A stretch of 64,000 nt of DNA from Monarcha castaneiventris obscurior. Lineage: Eukaryota; Chordata; Aves; Passeriformes; Monarchidae. The notes under the pieces are model-generated. The model had not been told where the DNA came from and searched no databases. It saw only the letters and a program-made list of their open reading frames with translations. The stretch lies in contig JAMPIT010000583.1 in assembly GCA_026261815.1 (NCBI GenBank), positions 992,001-1,056,000 on the forward strand, given 5' to 3'. The position numbers were made by a program, and so were the translations under genes. This document shows, piece after piece, positions 12,455-25,390 of the stretch. The first letter of the stretch is position 1. Each line of letters begins with the position of its first letter.

Positions 12455-15400
12455 CCATGCCTAAGTGTTGTGACTCTCCAACATTAGAAGGGGTGCCCTG
12501 GCAAAATCCCAGTGTAGATAATCACATCCTACCTGCCTCCTCTCTCCTGTCATTTGAACTTAGTCTGTTATTTAGAATTTCCTATTAAGATTGTCCTGTG
12601 GATTTTGCAATTAGCTTCCTATGTCAGAACACAGAGCACTGATTCCTACAGAAAAAGGGCAAGTTCAACTCACTGAAGTCAAACAGTACCATGGCAATGT
12701 CATGCTTAATTCATGTGTACCATAGGTTGTTTTATAAAATTATGATCATTATTTTCTGCCTCAATTTTTGTCTTACATATAATTATAACAGCATTAAAAA
12801 CTAAGAAATATTCCTGCTCTGTTTATCATCTGAAAAGACTAGAAATGAAGGTGAAGAGGAGGGCACAGCTACCAGCTCGTCATACGGTGAACATAATCAA
12901 GACTTCTAAACAGAACAGAAAGTTTCACAGCCAGACAGTTCCCCAAGCCAGTAGCTGTTAAAACAGCTCTGAGAGATCCCTGGAAGCCAAGCAGATTGAA
13001 ACTGGGAGTGTGGTCTGCAAGAGCACCATGAGCAGACAGGAAGGAAAATACACCACATTAGAGACACAGGGAAGAGAGAGGGTGATGTGCACTGATGTCC
13101 TGGGAGCACTGGGACACGGTCCCATCACGTGTGGAGGCACTGGCAGCACCTGCCCAGAGAGCATTCAGCCAACTACAGAGAGATCTGAAACCTGGAAAAA
13201 AGTCAAATATATGGGAGGAGAACGGGGGAAACACATTGCCAAGAGATGGGAGGTGTTGAACTGTACAACTGAGTGTACCAGAACACCTATGTGTGTATAT
13301 ATCATTAAAATGGCAACAAACAACTAGTACAGGATCTGGGAGGGCCAATGCAACCATCCAGAGAACACTCAAGCTAGAAAGGACACTGGCAGCTGTACTT
13401 GTCCTGAAATCAGAAAAGCAAACAGGATGCTGCTGCCCATAAGGAAGCTTCTCTCACTTCTAGGAGTTCCTGAAACTTCTTCCTTGCAAGCTGGTAAGAC
13501 TTCCTAAAGGCTGGCTGGTCAAGCAAGGGCAGAAAGGGTTGACTAATCTCATTCTTCCTGTAGTTAGGACAAGAATGATTTTTATTCTACTGCATTCCAA
13601 AGGTTCTCTCACCTTCACAAGATTTATCAGACACTGTGGGAAGCAGGGCATGAATCCCAGCTGGTTACATGTTGGAATTGGATATCAGTGCTGCTGACCC
13701 AACTTCTAAAGGGTTTGCATCTTGGGGAGTTGCATGGGAAGATGACGACTGAATAGTGGTATTTGATTACGTATTTATTTCTCTTAACCTTGCCCTACTG
13801 CATACAGAATAAAGAATGTCTGAGGAAACTGCACCCCTGTGATTTGCAAGAGACAGAACAATACAATTAAGTGTGAAATGGCTTTGGACTACTCTTTTTA
13901 CAAAATACAGTTCTATTCTATTAAATAGTTTGAACTAGAATGCCCAGAATTAAGGTTTTTATTCTGAACCATAAATGTTCTGATTTCAGTGGAAAGAAAA
14001 ATTCTCATTTTTAATGCTGCATTCACTTAGCTTTCAAACTCTGATCCACATTATGCTCTGTGTGTGCTAACATGAACAGTGTTGTAATCAATTCCATTTA
14101 GCACACCGAACTGATAGAAATTTCATTACAATTTAATACTGAAAAGGTGCTGGGATGAAATTTTCCTTATAAAGGCCTTTTAGCAAGACCTGCTTTTATT
14201 AGCAGTTAATATACTACACAGGGGCCATTAAGATTTGCTCTTCAAAATCCTAATCCAAATTCTCCTCTAGTCATATCTGAATAGCACCATTAACAATAAT
14301 TATATTATTTCAGGTTTGCAGTGGCAAGACTGAATGGAATTGTATATTGCAAAATTATGGTGGAAAATAATGGTGGAAAATAAGAGGATGCACTCAATCA
14401 TGGCACAGATTCATTTCTTACTGATTTTTTTGTTGTTTGCTTAGTAATGCCATGGTCACTCCACTAGCCCAGAATTTCCACAAGTCTCGATCCCAAAAAA
14501 TTCTCATTGGCTTTTCATGCATGCACAGAACTTAACCTGACTATGAATAATGATGGATGCAGGTTTTGGCACATCTACCACACTGTGAGGGAGAAGGAAA
14601 GGGACCTTAAAGGTGCTTAAGCACTGCCTAAGTATCCTTTTAATAAAGCATCAAACTCATATACCACAAAATTAATTACATTTAATTTCATATTTTCAAA
14701 ACATTTCTAATATTTTAAGTTTCTTTTAAAACACACCAGTCAAAAAGGGAGAAACAGTGTGCAGTTGCATATTTAGCTTGAAAAAAGAAATTTTTTTCAC
14801 CAAAAAGTTGAAAGCTGTTCAGGATGTTCCCTTTGCTCTTGAACAGAATTGATACCCCATTCATTCTAACCTTCATTCTGACATTAAAATGTCATACCTG
14901 TGTCTCAGCCAACCAACTACAAACAGTTGTCTATTAAATAATATCAATCCCTTAACTAGAGTACCTAAAAATCTAATAACTTATCTCAACATAAAAAAAC
15001 AAAATCTCACAACAAAAACCAAACTTACCTACTTCAAAGATCTATTACTGCAAAACAGACACAGAAGTTCTTTTTTTTTTTATAGAAGTCTCACATTAAC
15101 TTAAGTTTGAAAATGAGCCCATTGAATTTCATTCTCTAAGCAGGTTCTTTGGATAAAAAGAGATTCCACAGAAAAGGAGGCTGAAAGAATGAATGTAACT
15201 GAGCAGCTGAGCTCCTAAAACCACATTTCTAGCTTCAGGTCTCAAGTTTCATGTTCAAGTGAGACTTAGGAGCTATAATCCACGGTGTGGTTTGTGCAGC
15301 ATGTGATTCTGAAGGCCAAACATTGAAAATAAGACATTAATCTCATGGCATTAGTCTACTTATTTTGAATTCATAGAAATTCAAGAGTTAATTGTTTCAA

Positions 15401-17180
15401 CCTATAAATATACCCCAAGCACAGTAACTTTCAACAGCTGATATCTTCCTTCAAACTTACAATGTAGGTTTTTCAAACCACAGTGAATGAAACTTGGAAG
15501 CATCTTGTAGGGACAGAGGTAGCAGTACCCACTGCTGGGACACCTCAGTCTCAGCTCTTCACTGAAAAATGAAGAGTGACAGACTTCCTTTTCCTTTATC
15601 CTATTTTCTTTTACATTTAGAGCTTTGAAATCTCTGAGAACATCTTAAACTTCATCTGAAAATTCATACACAGCCCATATAAGATTACAGTGATGATTTA
15701 GAACACTGAATTTAATTCAAAGTATCTGTTTGGGTTTTTATAATTTTATTAAGTATTATGCACTGAAAGTGTGTTTTCTTGCTTTCCTTTTGGACTCATT
15801 TACCTACACATTCCTTCCTTGCTTAACTTCACAAGAAAAACCCTCTTTTCCTCTTACAATTCTCTTCTCTGTACAGAATTAGCACCAATATCAAGTCTAA
15901 ACCTAAACTATTAAAACAATGACACTTTATTAGGGGAAAAAAGGTTAAGAGGTATGTTGTAAAGCTGTGGATGCTTCAGCAAAAGAAATCTAGAAAAATA
16001 TAGCTGTGACTAGAAGGTAAATTATGTGCTAACATGTGATAATAAATTTTTATCTCACTCCCTTAGTTGTTCTTTGAGAAGTCTTGGCAGCTACTTCATT
16101 AAGAATTCCTTTCACTATATACATTTTTACTACACAAAGTCACGTTGAAGTGAAAAATCCATGCCCCATTGGGTTTAATATGACTTTATATAATAAGAGT
16201 AATGTAAAGTTACAGTATATTGCAATGAACCACACTGTAAGGCAGGAAAACTGGGCTTAAATACACAACATTTATGTGGTGAAAGGACTGACATCCAAAG
16301 GCCAAAAGTATGACCTAAAGGCCACACTTCCCAAAATGTAAACCTGCAAGAATGTGCTACCTTTTGGAAAGGAGGTTCATTTCCCCACTCTTTCTCTAAG
16401 TTGTGGAACTTTTTCATTAAAAATCCCCTCTTCCTCGCTGCAAGGTTGGACATTCCTGGCTGGACCATCCAGAAGCAGGATGGATTCCCTTGTTTGCCTG
16501 TAGCACTGCAAAGCAGGCACAGAGCTGTGCATGTCTCAGTGTGAGGTCACATTCACTGTCTTTCAAACACAGGGAAAAAAGCAAAATTCAGTTTTTCTGG
16601 CCAAAGTTTCAGATAAGGTTTTACAAACAGGTAAATGACATCACTTCCAGCACTTTCACTCACAAGGAAAACTTCAATTCTTCATTCCCCATGATGACAA
16701 AACCTGTGAGCTAAACTCCACATCAGGTATGTGTCCATGTGCATCGCTGCACACTGCATAATGTGCTTATTTCTCTAAGAAAAAAGCCCTAAAATTATAA
16801 CAGAACTGTATGTGTGATGTGATTATGAATCTGCCAATTATTTGGACTTTGCTACATTTTCTCAGATGACTAATTACCACTAGAGCACCTCCCAGGGAGT
16901 TTAGCTGCTGTTGTAAATTAAACTGTAAGGCCTTATTATATTAATAGAAGAAGAAATGAAAAAAAAAAAAAGTTGTTTTTGTTGAAAGAAACTACAGGCT
17001 TTAGAAGTTCATATAATTTATTATCATTTTCTTAACTATTTGTTTCTCACTTCCCATTTTTCTGTTCTTCCCTGTCTTCCACAGCATTTTTCTCCATTCC
17101 AATGTCTAATCTGTGCTGATAAAAAGCTTTTAAAGACTCAAAAGAATGGGATACTTTGGCTGGTATACACATATAGCTGA
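12455..17180. other. Non-coding DNA, unclassified moderately GC patch at 12.84-13.66 kb
   Basis: Largely AT-rich. The part at about 12840-13660 has a more balanced base composition. It holds overlapping open frames on both strands (105 codons sense at 13010-13327, 104 antisense at 13058-13372). I considered a decayed retroviral long terminal repeat but could not find paired TG...CA ends, a flanking duplication or coding remnants. A 14-bp tandem duplication (AATGGTGGAAAAT type) lies at 14355-14382. Nothing else is recognised. Confidence 0.5.
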
Positions 17181-17182
17181 AG

Positions 17183-17292
17183 ACCCTTCCCACCCTCACA
17201 GGGAACAATCTCTTCCTAAAATCCCATCTAACCCTGCCCTCTGGCAGTTTGCAGCCATTCCCTGTGCTCTGTCAGTGCAGTTCCTGATGCAC
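17183..17292 (-). mobile_element. CR1 LINE short internal fragment
   Basis: Antisense CR1 piece of about 110 bp: CCCTTCCCACCCTCACAGGG, then ATCCCATCTAACCCTGCCCTCTGGCAG, then CAGCCATTCCCTGTGCTCTGTC. It aligns with the middle of the copy at 11.1 kb (positions near 11285-11385) with many differences. It lacks both the octamer tail and the 5' part, so it is an old remnant. Confidence 0.8.
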
Positions 17293-17299
17293 CAGCCTG

Positions 17300-20200
17300 C
17301 GTTCATTGCTGAAATGTGATGGGGCGAGGGTGAGGAGCAACACCTGCCCTGGAAAGAGTTTGTGTTTGGTGCATCTCTCTACTGATGTAAAAGGCCATCT
17401 AAACAAAGAAACTCTCCCCTGTCGGAGGCAGAAGTCTCAAATCTCTCCTTTGGAAACTCAAGCCTGATAAATGTTTCATAAACGTCTTGAACACAACAAC
17501 CTTTACAGCTGATGTGATTCTGCATCATTTCCTCAAATCAAGAAGTAGCACATTTCCACGGTGAAATGTGAAACACTAACCTGGCAGACTCTCCCATAAC
17601 CAGCAATTCCAAATGCACCCAAGTAACTCCCCTCATTTCAAAACTTTTCAAAAATATGTCTGTCCAGGAGTGAATTGCTACTCTGTGATTGTGTTCACTT
17701 TTCTTCCTTTTTCCCCCTTTTCTTCTATCGCCCACATCTTATGAACTTATTACATGCATAGATCTCCCAAATTCACACATTTTAAGACCCACATCACCCT
17801 GTGAAGTCAATGGAAGCAACAAACTCTCGGACTTTGTGACTGAACTAAAGCCAGGGATCCAGTCCTCAAGACAAAAAACCAGATGTTTTTTACAAGGTGG
17901 ATCTTCATTTAATCACAATTGGAACAATTTTCCTTCTTTCTCCTATTATCTAAATTTCTCCAAAGCCTGTGTGTTCCTCAAGACCAGACAGGCATAATTA
18001 TCAACATATTATCTACAGTCCTCATCAGAAGTCCTATAAAATGATAAAGACTCTCCCAAGGAAGGCAGACAATCCAGTCACTGCCCATTCAAATTACTCC
18101 CATGACAGAGACGCCATATTACTACTCATTTTAAATGAGGTAATTCATTATTACATCTTATTTATTTTAGTGCTTAATTATAGACTCCTTTTTGCATCTT
18201 GTGAGAACACACACTGAAAATAAGCAATTTCATTAGCTACTTCAATATTGACAAAATTAACTGGATTACAGTCATCAAATTGCAATCTCTGTTTCTGAAA
18301 TAACTGTAAATTTTCATGGAGCGTGTCAGCATGGAGCAATTCCATTTCTAAACACAGATTCATACTTATATCCTAATGTGTACTGCAAAACTGGAAGTGT
18401 GTAATGAACTTCAGGTGTTGTCAAGAAAGAATTAAGACAAAACAAACCCCAATCACACCCCCTACACAAACATCCTCTCCTGGTTTTAAGGGATTTCCAT
18501 ACAGACATTTGAGAGACGACCAGAAGCCCAAGTATTGAAAATGCAGAATAAAGTTTTCTGTGCATGTATTAATTAGCAGAAGGTTACAGTGGGACATTTA
18601 AGTAGAAAACCCGATTAATAATATGACTAGAGGGGAAATCATTTAGCTCTAGGTTGCAATGGTGATGAATAGAGGTTGCCATGATCCTGAAAATATTGTC
18701 CGAAATTACAATGCTGTATCAAAGGTCAATGCCAGCTTTGCTCATTTTAGGAAAAAGCTAATTATATTTACATCATAAACCACTCAAGCTATAAAGCAAT
18801 TAAATGTTGGTTTAGAATGGAATTAATATGTTGATTGATAAGTGAACAATTTTATAGGGTTAGCTGATTTAGAAGCCCAACAAAACTGAAGGAAAAGTGC
18901 TTGTAGAATCTCTTACACCTGTGCTACATTGAGTGTTTTCCCAGAAATCAGATCAAAACCTACAAGCTGAGGTTACCAAAGACAGCTCAAGATGAGGAAA
19001 AGCTACTTGCCATTGCTACCAAATTTGCCACCACACTGTATCCTCTGGGTCACTTGATAATATTGACTCTCACCTACACTTCAGTCAATTGCAGAGGCCA
19101 GCAAGGCCAGCAGAGCTTTGGGAGGTACCAGGCAACTATTTTCAGCAATAGGAAGTTTACACAAAATTTGTGTATTTCAACAGCCATTCTGAAATTTGCC
19201 ACAATTAGTGATCCCAAAGCAACATATTTGGAAAGACACAACGAATTTGTTTTGGGAGAATGAGAGAATGTCAAACCTGAAGCAGCAACAAACAAAACAA
19301 CAACAAAACAAATAGTAACCCTCAATCCTTCCCCAAAACACACTATCACTGCCACATTGCATAGTAAATATTTCCCAAAAGACCCAAAGACACACAAGAA
19401 ACATAGGAACTCTTTGCTTCATGCACAAAGTGAGTCCATAGTTACCACCCTGAGGGTTTTAAACATGCTGACAGTACTGCATTGACTACTCTCAGAATCA
19501 AAAATCTACCCTGTTCAACAGAGAAAGAGTGAGCTGACAGGGAAATCTGTCATGAAAGATAGTCCTGCAGCCACTAAACTTTACTTTTTCTTCATTATTT
19601 TCAACTTTTACTTGGTTTTTCCTTTTCATCACCTGTACCTCAATAGGTAATTCTGACACTGTTAATATTATAGTGGATAGTGTGTGGACCACAGTGACAA
19701 AGAAAAATACATATTCAGGAGGCACCAAACCTGCATGAAAGCACTGGTTACAATGTTCTTTTAATGTTATTTTAGTGCTGACAGGGCATTATGCTGTTTA
19801 AGTAGCTGACTGAGTTTTTTCTGCAAATTGGAGCATCAGTACTTTTCAAGATAACATTTCAACCAGAAAGGAAGTGAAGTTTCTCTAAACGTGACATCTA
19901 TATTCACATATTATATGGTAGTAACAGGAAAATAAGGTTTCTGTTATTCTGACTGACTTATGACTTGAAAGTTGCAAGCCTTACATACTGCATTGTTTTA
20001 CATTCAGCTAAAACCACCCAGCCACCATGAGGGGGAAAAAAAAAAAAGACAGATTTTAATGTTGTTTAGGATGAAAAATGGCAAATTAAATCCTAACCAT
20101 GCTCTAAAATGAAAGAATCAACTTTATTCTTGAAACCCATCTTTTTAGTACTTTCTTTGTATTATCCTGGCACAAGGAACAGATGAGCACTGCTAAAACA

Positions 20201-20420
20201 AAATTAGGACCAGTAATGAGATATCATGGCAAATGAACTGGATTATCTCCATACCTGGAGATACTGAGTGGGAATGAAAAGTCAAGAGGATTCAGCTAAA
20301 CGAGAAAAATCCTAGGCTACACCAAAGATCTCATCAATCAGAAATGGCTGTGGACGAAGGGGATACAGCTGCATTCAAGGCCATCCCTGCAAAACACCAG
20401 TATTGCTGCAAACCATGTTT
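17300..20420. other. AT-rich non-coding DNA
   Basis: No gene or interspersed repeat recognised. Open frames up to 107 codons (antisense, 19074-19397) are without domain or splice context. A (CAA)n-like tract lies at 19281-19314 and an A-run near 20035-20047. Confidence 0.55.
19281..19314. repeat. (CAA)n / (CAAA)n simple repeat
   Basis: Imperfect CAA and CAAAA units in a short A/C-rich tract. No relation to a retroelement tail is evident. Confidence 0.7.
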
Positions 20421-20427
20421 GCACAAG

Positions 20428-20973
20428 TCACACACAATGCTGTAATGCTGAAAGCAAGTTACATTCACTAGAGGTATTGGAATTAACCCTATGGAAAAGT
20501 GTACTGCCAAAACGTCGTTTCAAATAGAACAGGGCAAACAGAATACAACCTTGATTTGCTCCTGCCCCAGCATGGATGTTAAATGGAAACGACCCATAAT
20601 AGGTGTGAACGTATCGTGTCAGGGCTGTGCCACACAAAGGAGAAGATGTTTTATAGATATGCCTTTGGTAACTCATTTTCCTGTTTTCGTTGTTGTTGTT
20701 GCCAGGATGGCCAATAAAACAGGTGAGCAGGCAGAGCTGTCCTGTTTCTGTCTCTTCCCTTGGGCCAGCCCCAGCAACCAGCACAGAGAGACAGTCCCTG
20801 ACTGCAATACCAGGGAAGGGTGCTGGTCCCCAAGGACCTGTGGGTGCATCTGCAAAGGACGCTGTCAAACTCTGGTGTGTTACCAGCACAGCCTTGACAA
20901 GTTGTGCAGGAGAGATGAAGAAAGGGACGGAGCAAATTAAAGGATTGAAAGAACTGCTTTTCTTAAAGAGCAA
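20428..20973. other. Stretch open on both strands, coding status unknown
   Basis: The antisense strand is free of stops for 181 codons over the whole interval, starting from a TTG rather than an ATG. The sense strand is open for 149 codons from an ATG at 20491 to 20940. The sense translation is cysteine-rich and ends with a basic/acidic tail; it has no domain I recognise. The antisense product is also unrecognised. The interval is not CR1 and carries more CpG dinucleotides than its neighbours. Long open frames on both strands usually mean a local bias against stop trinucleotides rather than a gene. It could be a decayed unknown repeat or, less likely, an exon. Confidence 0.2.
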
Positions 20974-21180
20974 GGCAAATTAGGGTTCATGGAGTTAAGC
21001 TGGAAATTAAGTTTTCTACAGTCAGAGATATCAGCATCTGGAACATCTTTTAGAAGTTTCAGATGAGAAACAGTAAGGCCAAAATAACTTTTTTATATGC
21101 ATCTTCATAAATTTAAGAAAGGAATATTTCATTGCTGTAAGTGATTGATGGCACCAGACCCAATGATCATTTCAGATGGA

Positions 21181-21560
21181 AGGCTGAGAGAATTGGATTG
21201 TTCAGCCTGGACAGGAGAAGCTCTGGGGTGACCTCAGTGTGGCCTTGCAGGGCCTGAAGGAGCTGCAGGAAAGATGGAGAGAGACAATTGCCAAGAGCTG
21301 GAGGGCCAGGAGCCAGGGAATGGCTTCCCAGTGCCAGAGGGCAGGGCTGGATGGGATCTTGGGCAGGAATTGTTCCCTGGCAGGGTGGGCAGGCCTTGGC
21401 ACAGGGTGCCCAGAGAAGCTGTGGCTGCCCCTGGATCCCTGGCAGTGCCCAAGGCCAGGCTGGACATTGGGGCTTGGAGCAGCCTGGGATAATGGAAGGT
21501 GGGAATGGGATGACCCTTAAGTTCCCTTCCAACCCAAACCATTCTGTGATACAGTGATTG
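21181..21560 (+). mobile_element. CR1 LINE 3' fragment, sense copy (B2)
   Basis: Sense CR1 copy of about 380 bp: TTGTTCAGCCTGGACAGGAG, GGCCTTGCAGGGCCTGAAGG, GGCACAGGGTGCCCAGAGAA, and the tail TTCCCTTCCAACCCAAACCATTCTGTGAT ACAGTGATT. It lies in the opposite orientation to the 11.1-kb copy, with about eight differences by eye over the 290 or so shared bases compared. It lacks the usual 'TGTCCCTGCCCATGGCAGG' block just before the tail, so the 3' part carries an internal deletion near 21495. Confidence 0.9.
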
Positions 21561-21564
21561 CTTC

Positions 21565-23695
21565 AAGTCCAAGAACCCCACCTTTCAAATCCAGTTCCTT
21601 CCATACAGAACTTTAACAATACACATTCAGGAAGTACACTAGAAAATCATTATGTCAGAACTTTGACCAAAATTTGAATTGTAATGTGAAAGAAGAACGT
21701 AGTAGCAAACACATAATCATTATATTTTCTGCAGGTCGGTCAAAACCATCTGCAGCCCAGAGCTAGTTAATTATAAAAGCCAATTTATATCTGAAGCATC
21801 TTTTGTGCCTAGCTAGACATCGTAGATTTATTAGCAACTGATATGTCCTTTACACAATTAAAAAGAGATAAACAGGTCCTACCTTTATACTTAGGAATTA
21901 TTAGGATGTTGTTACAACAGCTGCTGCAAATTAATCCACTGTAATCCTTGTACACTCTGCCATTAGTTGCACAACAAAATCAGAGCTTCTTGAAAACCAA
22001 AAATAAAGATGTGTGCAATTGTTGTAATTACATACTTAACTTATGAAAAATTAGAGTTTTCCATTTGTCACAATTCAAGCCTCCTAGAAAATTAAAAGAA
22101 ATTACTTTGAACCTGCTTAATTTTCACTACAAGATAACCATCTAGTGAGACCTTACTCTAAATTAAGATACTCTGCCTTAACATTCCTATTGCCAGGGAA
22201 TTTATTTTCTCTCTTCACCTTATAGATCAAGAATTTATCCTCGACTGAAAAAAAATACATATATAATAAACTCCAGAAAAGTAGTAGATTACATGAAAAT
22301 ATCACAGTAAAATACTCAAGCACTATTTCATTTAATACTTAAATTTCGAGAGTGTTTTAATATGCATTTCCATTGCCACCCTCTTTATGAAATCTGACTG
22401 GGAAGACAGAAGTATGAAAGGAATCAGGGAGGATTTAGGAATACTGAAAAACAAGAAAAATTATAAAGAAGAAGAAAACCTGTTTGGAACATTTCAAAAT
22501 TACCTGTCACCAGTGACATTCTGCTGTGAAATGATGGCATCTTAATATCTTCATCTAAGGGACCTTGATTTGAAATATTTATAAAACACATGAAATGGGA
22601 CTCCCGGTAACAATGAGAGCTGTCAAGTACTGAAAATAGTGAGTATTGCCATGCAATTTTTTCCCATCAAGCTTAAATCCTTTCTTTCAGAGCTGGGGAA
22701 GAAGTATCACCTCTGATGCTGAGTGATTTATTTTTCCTTCTCAGGAACGGCTCCCAGGCCATCACTCTGGTCACATGGTGTGCCAAGTCACATCAGTACC
22801 CAAGTCCCTCTCCACCCACTGGCAAGCACATAAACCCCATTTTTTTCCTACACCAGCACAGTGGGGGCATTTCTTTTCTAAGAAAGCTTTGGCTGTACAG
22901 TCAACTTTAGAGAGGGACTCCCAAACTTTAAAAAATGGATGGTAAATCTTTGTAGTCCACTCTGCTTAGAAACCTCCATCCCTGTGCACTTGGTGTGGCT
23001 CTTTTGGCTTTTCAGAACAAAAGGGGTTTGGAACATTTTAACATAAAGTACAATTCAGGTGAGAAGTATCATGTGAGTAAAGACCAAAGAAAATTTGTGT
23101 CATCCAGTGTTTTCTCCCCTCCGTCATCAACAGAAACCAGGAAATAGATCATTCCCAATATTTGTTTTCACCTATTGGAGTGCCAAGAGATAAATCTGAT
23201 CTCAGCCTCAAGCATCCTCCTCAAAAAATACAATGGCAAAGAGATTTCTCTGACAATGCCTATGTTGTCAGAAGACCAATGTCCTGCCTTATGAGAACAT
23301 CTTTTCTTCAACACCTACCAAAAGAGAAAATGGAAATTTTCCAAAGAATTCCTGATGTGGGCTGTAATTTCAAGCAGACTTTCACAGTCTCCAATCATTC
23401 CCCTAATCTACAGCAAATATCCCTGGACAGCCATGTCTCAAGACATCTGCAAGGTGACTTGGTTTCTCAATTTTCATTTGAAATTAATCTTTCCAGAGGT
23501 GAGCATGTGTGTGTGCTTCTTTGTTAGTGGGTTTTCCCCATTCATACAGAAAAAGTCTCTAACATCCTTTTTAAATTAAGGAAAAGTTAAAAATATCCTA
23601 AATTAGAACAACTGATTTTTCAGTCCTAGGGCTGCAACTTAAAATTGGGGTTTCACCAAAACTCACCAAATGCACTGCTCCTCTCACAACTAACT
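21565..23695. other. AT-rich non-coding DNA
   Basis: No gene recognised. A 121-codon frame at 23162-23527 begins at a non-ATG codon and has no domain. The pyrimidine-AG strings at about 22691 and 22744 resemble splice acceptors but no partner donor or conserved frame is seen. Confidence 0.5.
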
Positions 23696-23699
23696 CATA

Positions 23700-23770
23700 C
23701 GTATATATATATATACATATATATATATATTTATAAGATATGTGTGTGTATATAGATATATAAATATATC
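23700..23770. repeat. (TA)n / (TG)n / (TATAGA)n compound microsatellite
   Basis: A 20-bp (TA)n run interrupted by CA, then TTTATAAGATA, a short (TG)n run and TATAGATATATAAATATATC. It lies immediately upstream of a very short CR1 3' tip. Confidence 0.9.
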
Positions 23771-23783
23771 CACACATACATAT

Positions 23784-23857
23784 TCTTAGCAGTGCTGGGT
23801 TAACAGCTGGGCTGAAGATCTCAGGGGTCTGTTCCATCCTAAATGATTCTGTGATAT
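23784..23857 (+). mobile_element. CR1 LINE 3' tip, about 75 bp
   Basis: CTTAGCAGTGCTGGGTTAAC, then GGGGTCTGTTCCATCCTAAA, then TGATTCTGTGATATAGA is the terminal part of the older CR1 subfamily seen at 12.2 kb. It is 5'-truncated against the microsatellite. Confidence 0.85.
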
Positions 23858-24721
23858 AGAGCACATTTGCATCATTTAGTGGAAAAGGCTACATCACAAA
23901 AGGGAAAAAAATTATCTGCATTTAGGGGAGAGTACATTCAGCTGAAAGTAAAACCCACACTACTTTTATTCATGGTTTCTTATAATTTAATGATTCATAA
24001 AAGAGAGCAAATGCTTAAGCAGTAATTAGTATTGAGGGGCCATCAAAATCAGTTGTTACAGGATTGGGATATTCAAAGTCAGCAGTCATTATCTCATAAG
24101 ATTTTCCACTTGGCCAACAGAAAACTGTCTCAAATATATAAATCAGACAGAAAAAATAAGAATATTGAAACCCAAAAGTACAGCTACCAGCCTTTGAGTC
24201 CTTTTCCAGAATCCTTTAATTAAGATTGTATTCTGTCCAACTGAAGCTGGGTGCATATGCCTGAACATCCCAGCACCCAGCAATAAGCACAGACCAATAA
24301 AATATAAATAGAAGTACATCTGTTTTAATTTAGAAAATAATACCACAGCCTCACCTTCCCAAGGATTTCTCTTGTTAATCAATACATTTAAATCAGCTCA
24401 TGTCCCTTGATAATGGACATAGAACAAGAAGTGAAAGTCCTGCTATAATTGACATTTGCAAGACTTTTTAAAATTGAATATGAAATTTTGAAGTAAAACC
24501 AAGAATCGCCAACATGCTCAACTCTTTTTAAGATGGAAGGCAAAGAAAAAAGTAATCTTGAATATTAAACCACCTTTAACTGAGCAATAGCTCCCTTCAG
24601 TAGATCCTATCATTGTTATTAACAACTTCTGTTTTGAACTGGTGTAAAAAACCCTTCAGCTTGTGGTAAACATTATTGGAAAAAACCTGCACCATTTCAG
24701 AGAGGAATAAAGCTCGACAAG

Positions 24722-24739
24722 TATATAGATATCTATATA
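24722..24739. repeat. Perfect 18-bp AT-rich palindrome
   Basis: TATATAGATATCTATATA equals its own reverse complement. No element ends or duplications flank it. Confidence 0.7.
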
Positions 24740-25335
24740 ACAATGTTTCATAAAGCCTTTTTATTTGCTCAATTAATATCTACTCTGTTACTTTTATCCA
24801 GGAAGGATAAAAATATTTAATGATATTGACTATCACTGTTCTAGGCCACGTTAATAAAAACAAATCAGTAGAGGGATTCTTCACTACACAGTATTAATTA
24901 TAACTGCTATACAGAGGGAAATAACCATCTAGAAACTCTGATAAGGTTGCCCAGCAGCACCAGCTGTGTGTAAGTCCAGGTAATTCAACTCCAGCACGTT
25001 ATGAGGACACAGCAAAGTCAAATAACTTATTTAAAGCAGCATCAGAGATTGCAAGCCCACTTTTCCAAAGCACTCACTTCACACAAATGTTGCAAACTCG
25101 TTTATTGTCCCTGCCCTAGGAGATAAGATGACACAGATATGCCCAAGTGAAAATGCTTGAGCTGACACCTGGTGCTGTTTGAGCAATGCACAGACTGCTC
25201 ACAACAACCGTAAATTATGGAAACAAAATAAATAAGATGCACAGATAAGACCTAATCATATTTAGTATCAAGAGATGGACTTGAGACATCAATCACACAA
25301 ACGGGACTCCTTCCAAGAAGCGCCTGAGAAAGCTT

Positions 25336-25390
25336 AAAAAAAAAAAAAAAACAAAACAAAACCCACACACAAACCAAACAACCAAAACCT
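25336..25390. repeat. A-rich / (CAAAA)n simple repeat
   Basis: A run of 16 or so A residues followed by CAAAACAAAACCCACACAC and CAAACCAAACAACC units. It might be mistaken for a retroposon tail, but the sequence upstream is not a recognisable retroposon. Confidence 0.75.

Noticed and set aside
13010..13327. 105-codon sense frame
   Set aside because: No domain, overlapped by an antisense frame of equal length, and no splice or promoter support.
12840..13660. Endogenous retrovirus or solo long terminal repeat
   Set aside because: No paired repeats, no convincing TG...CA ends with a target duplication, and no gag/pol/env remnants were visible.
22681..22910. Candidate exon after pyrimidine-rich AG sites
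   Set aside because: Acceptor-like strings are common, no suitable donor follows, and the translation is not recognisable.
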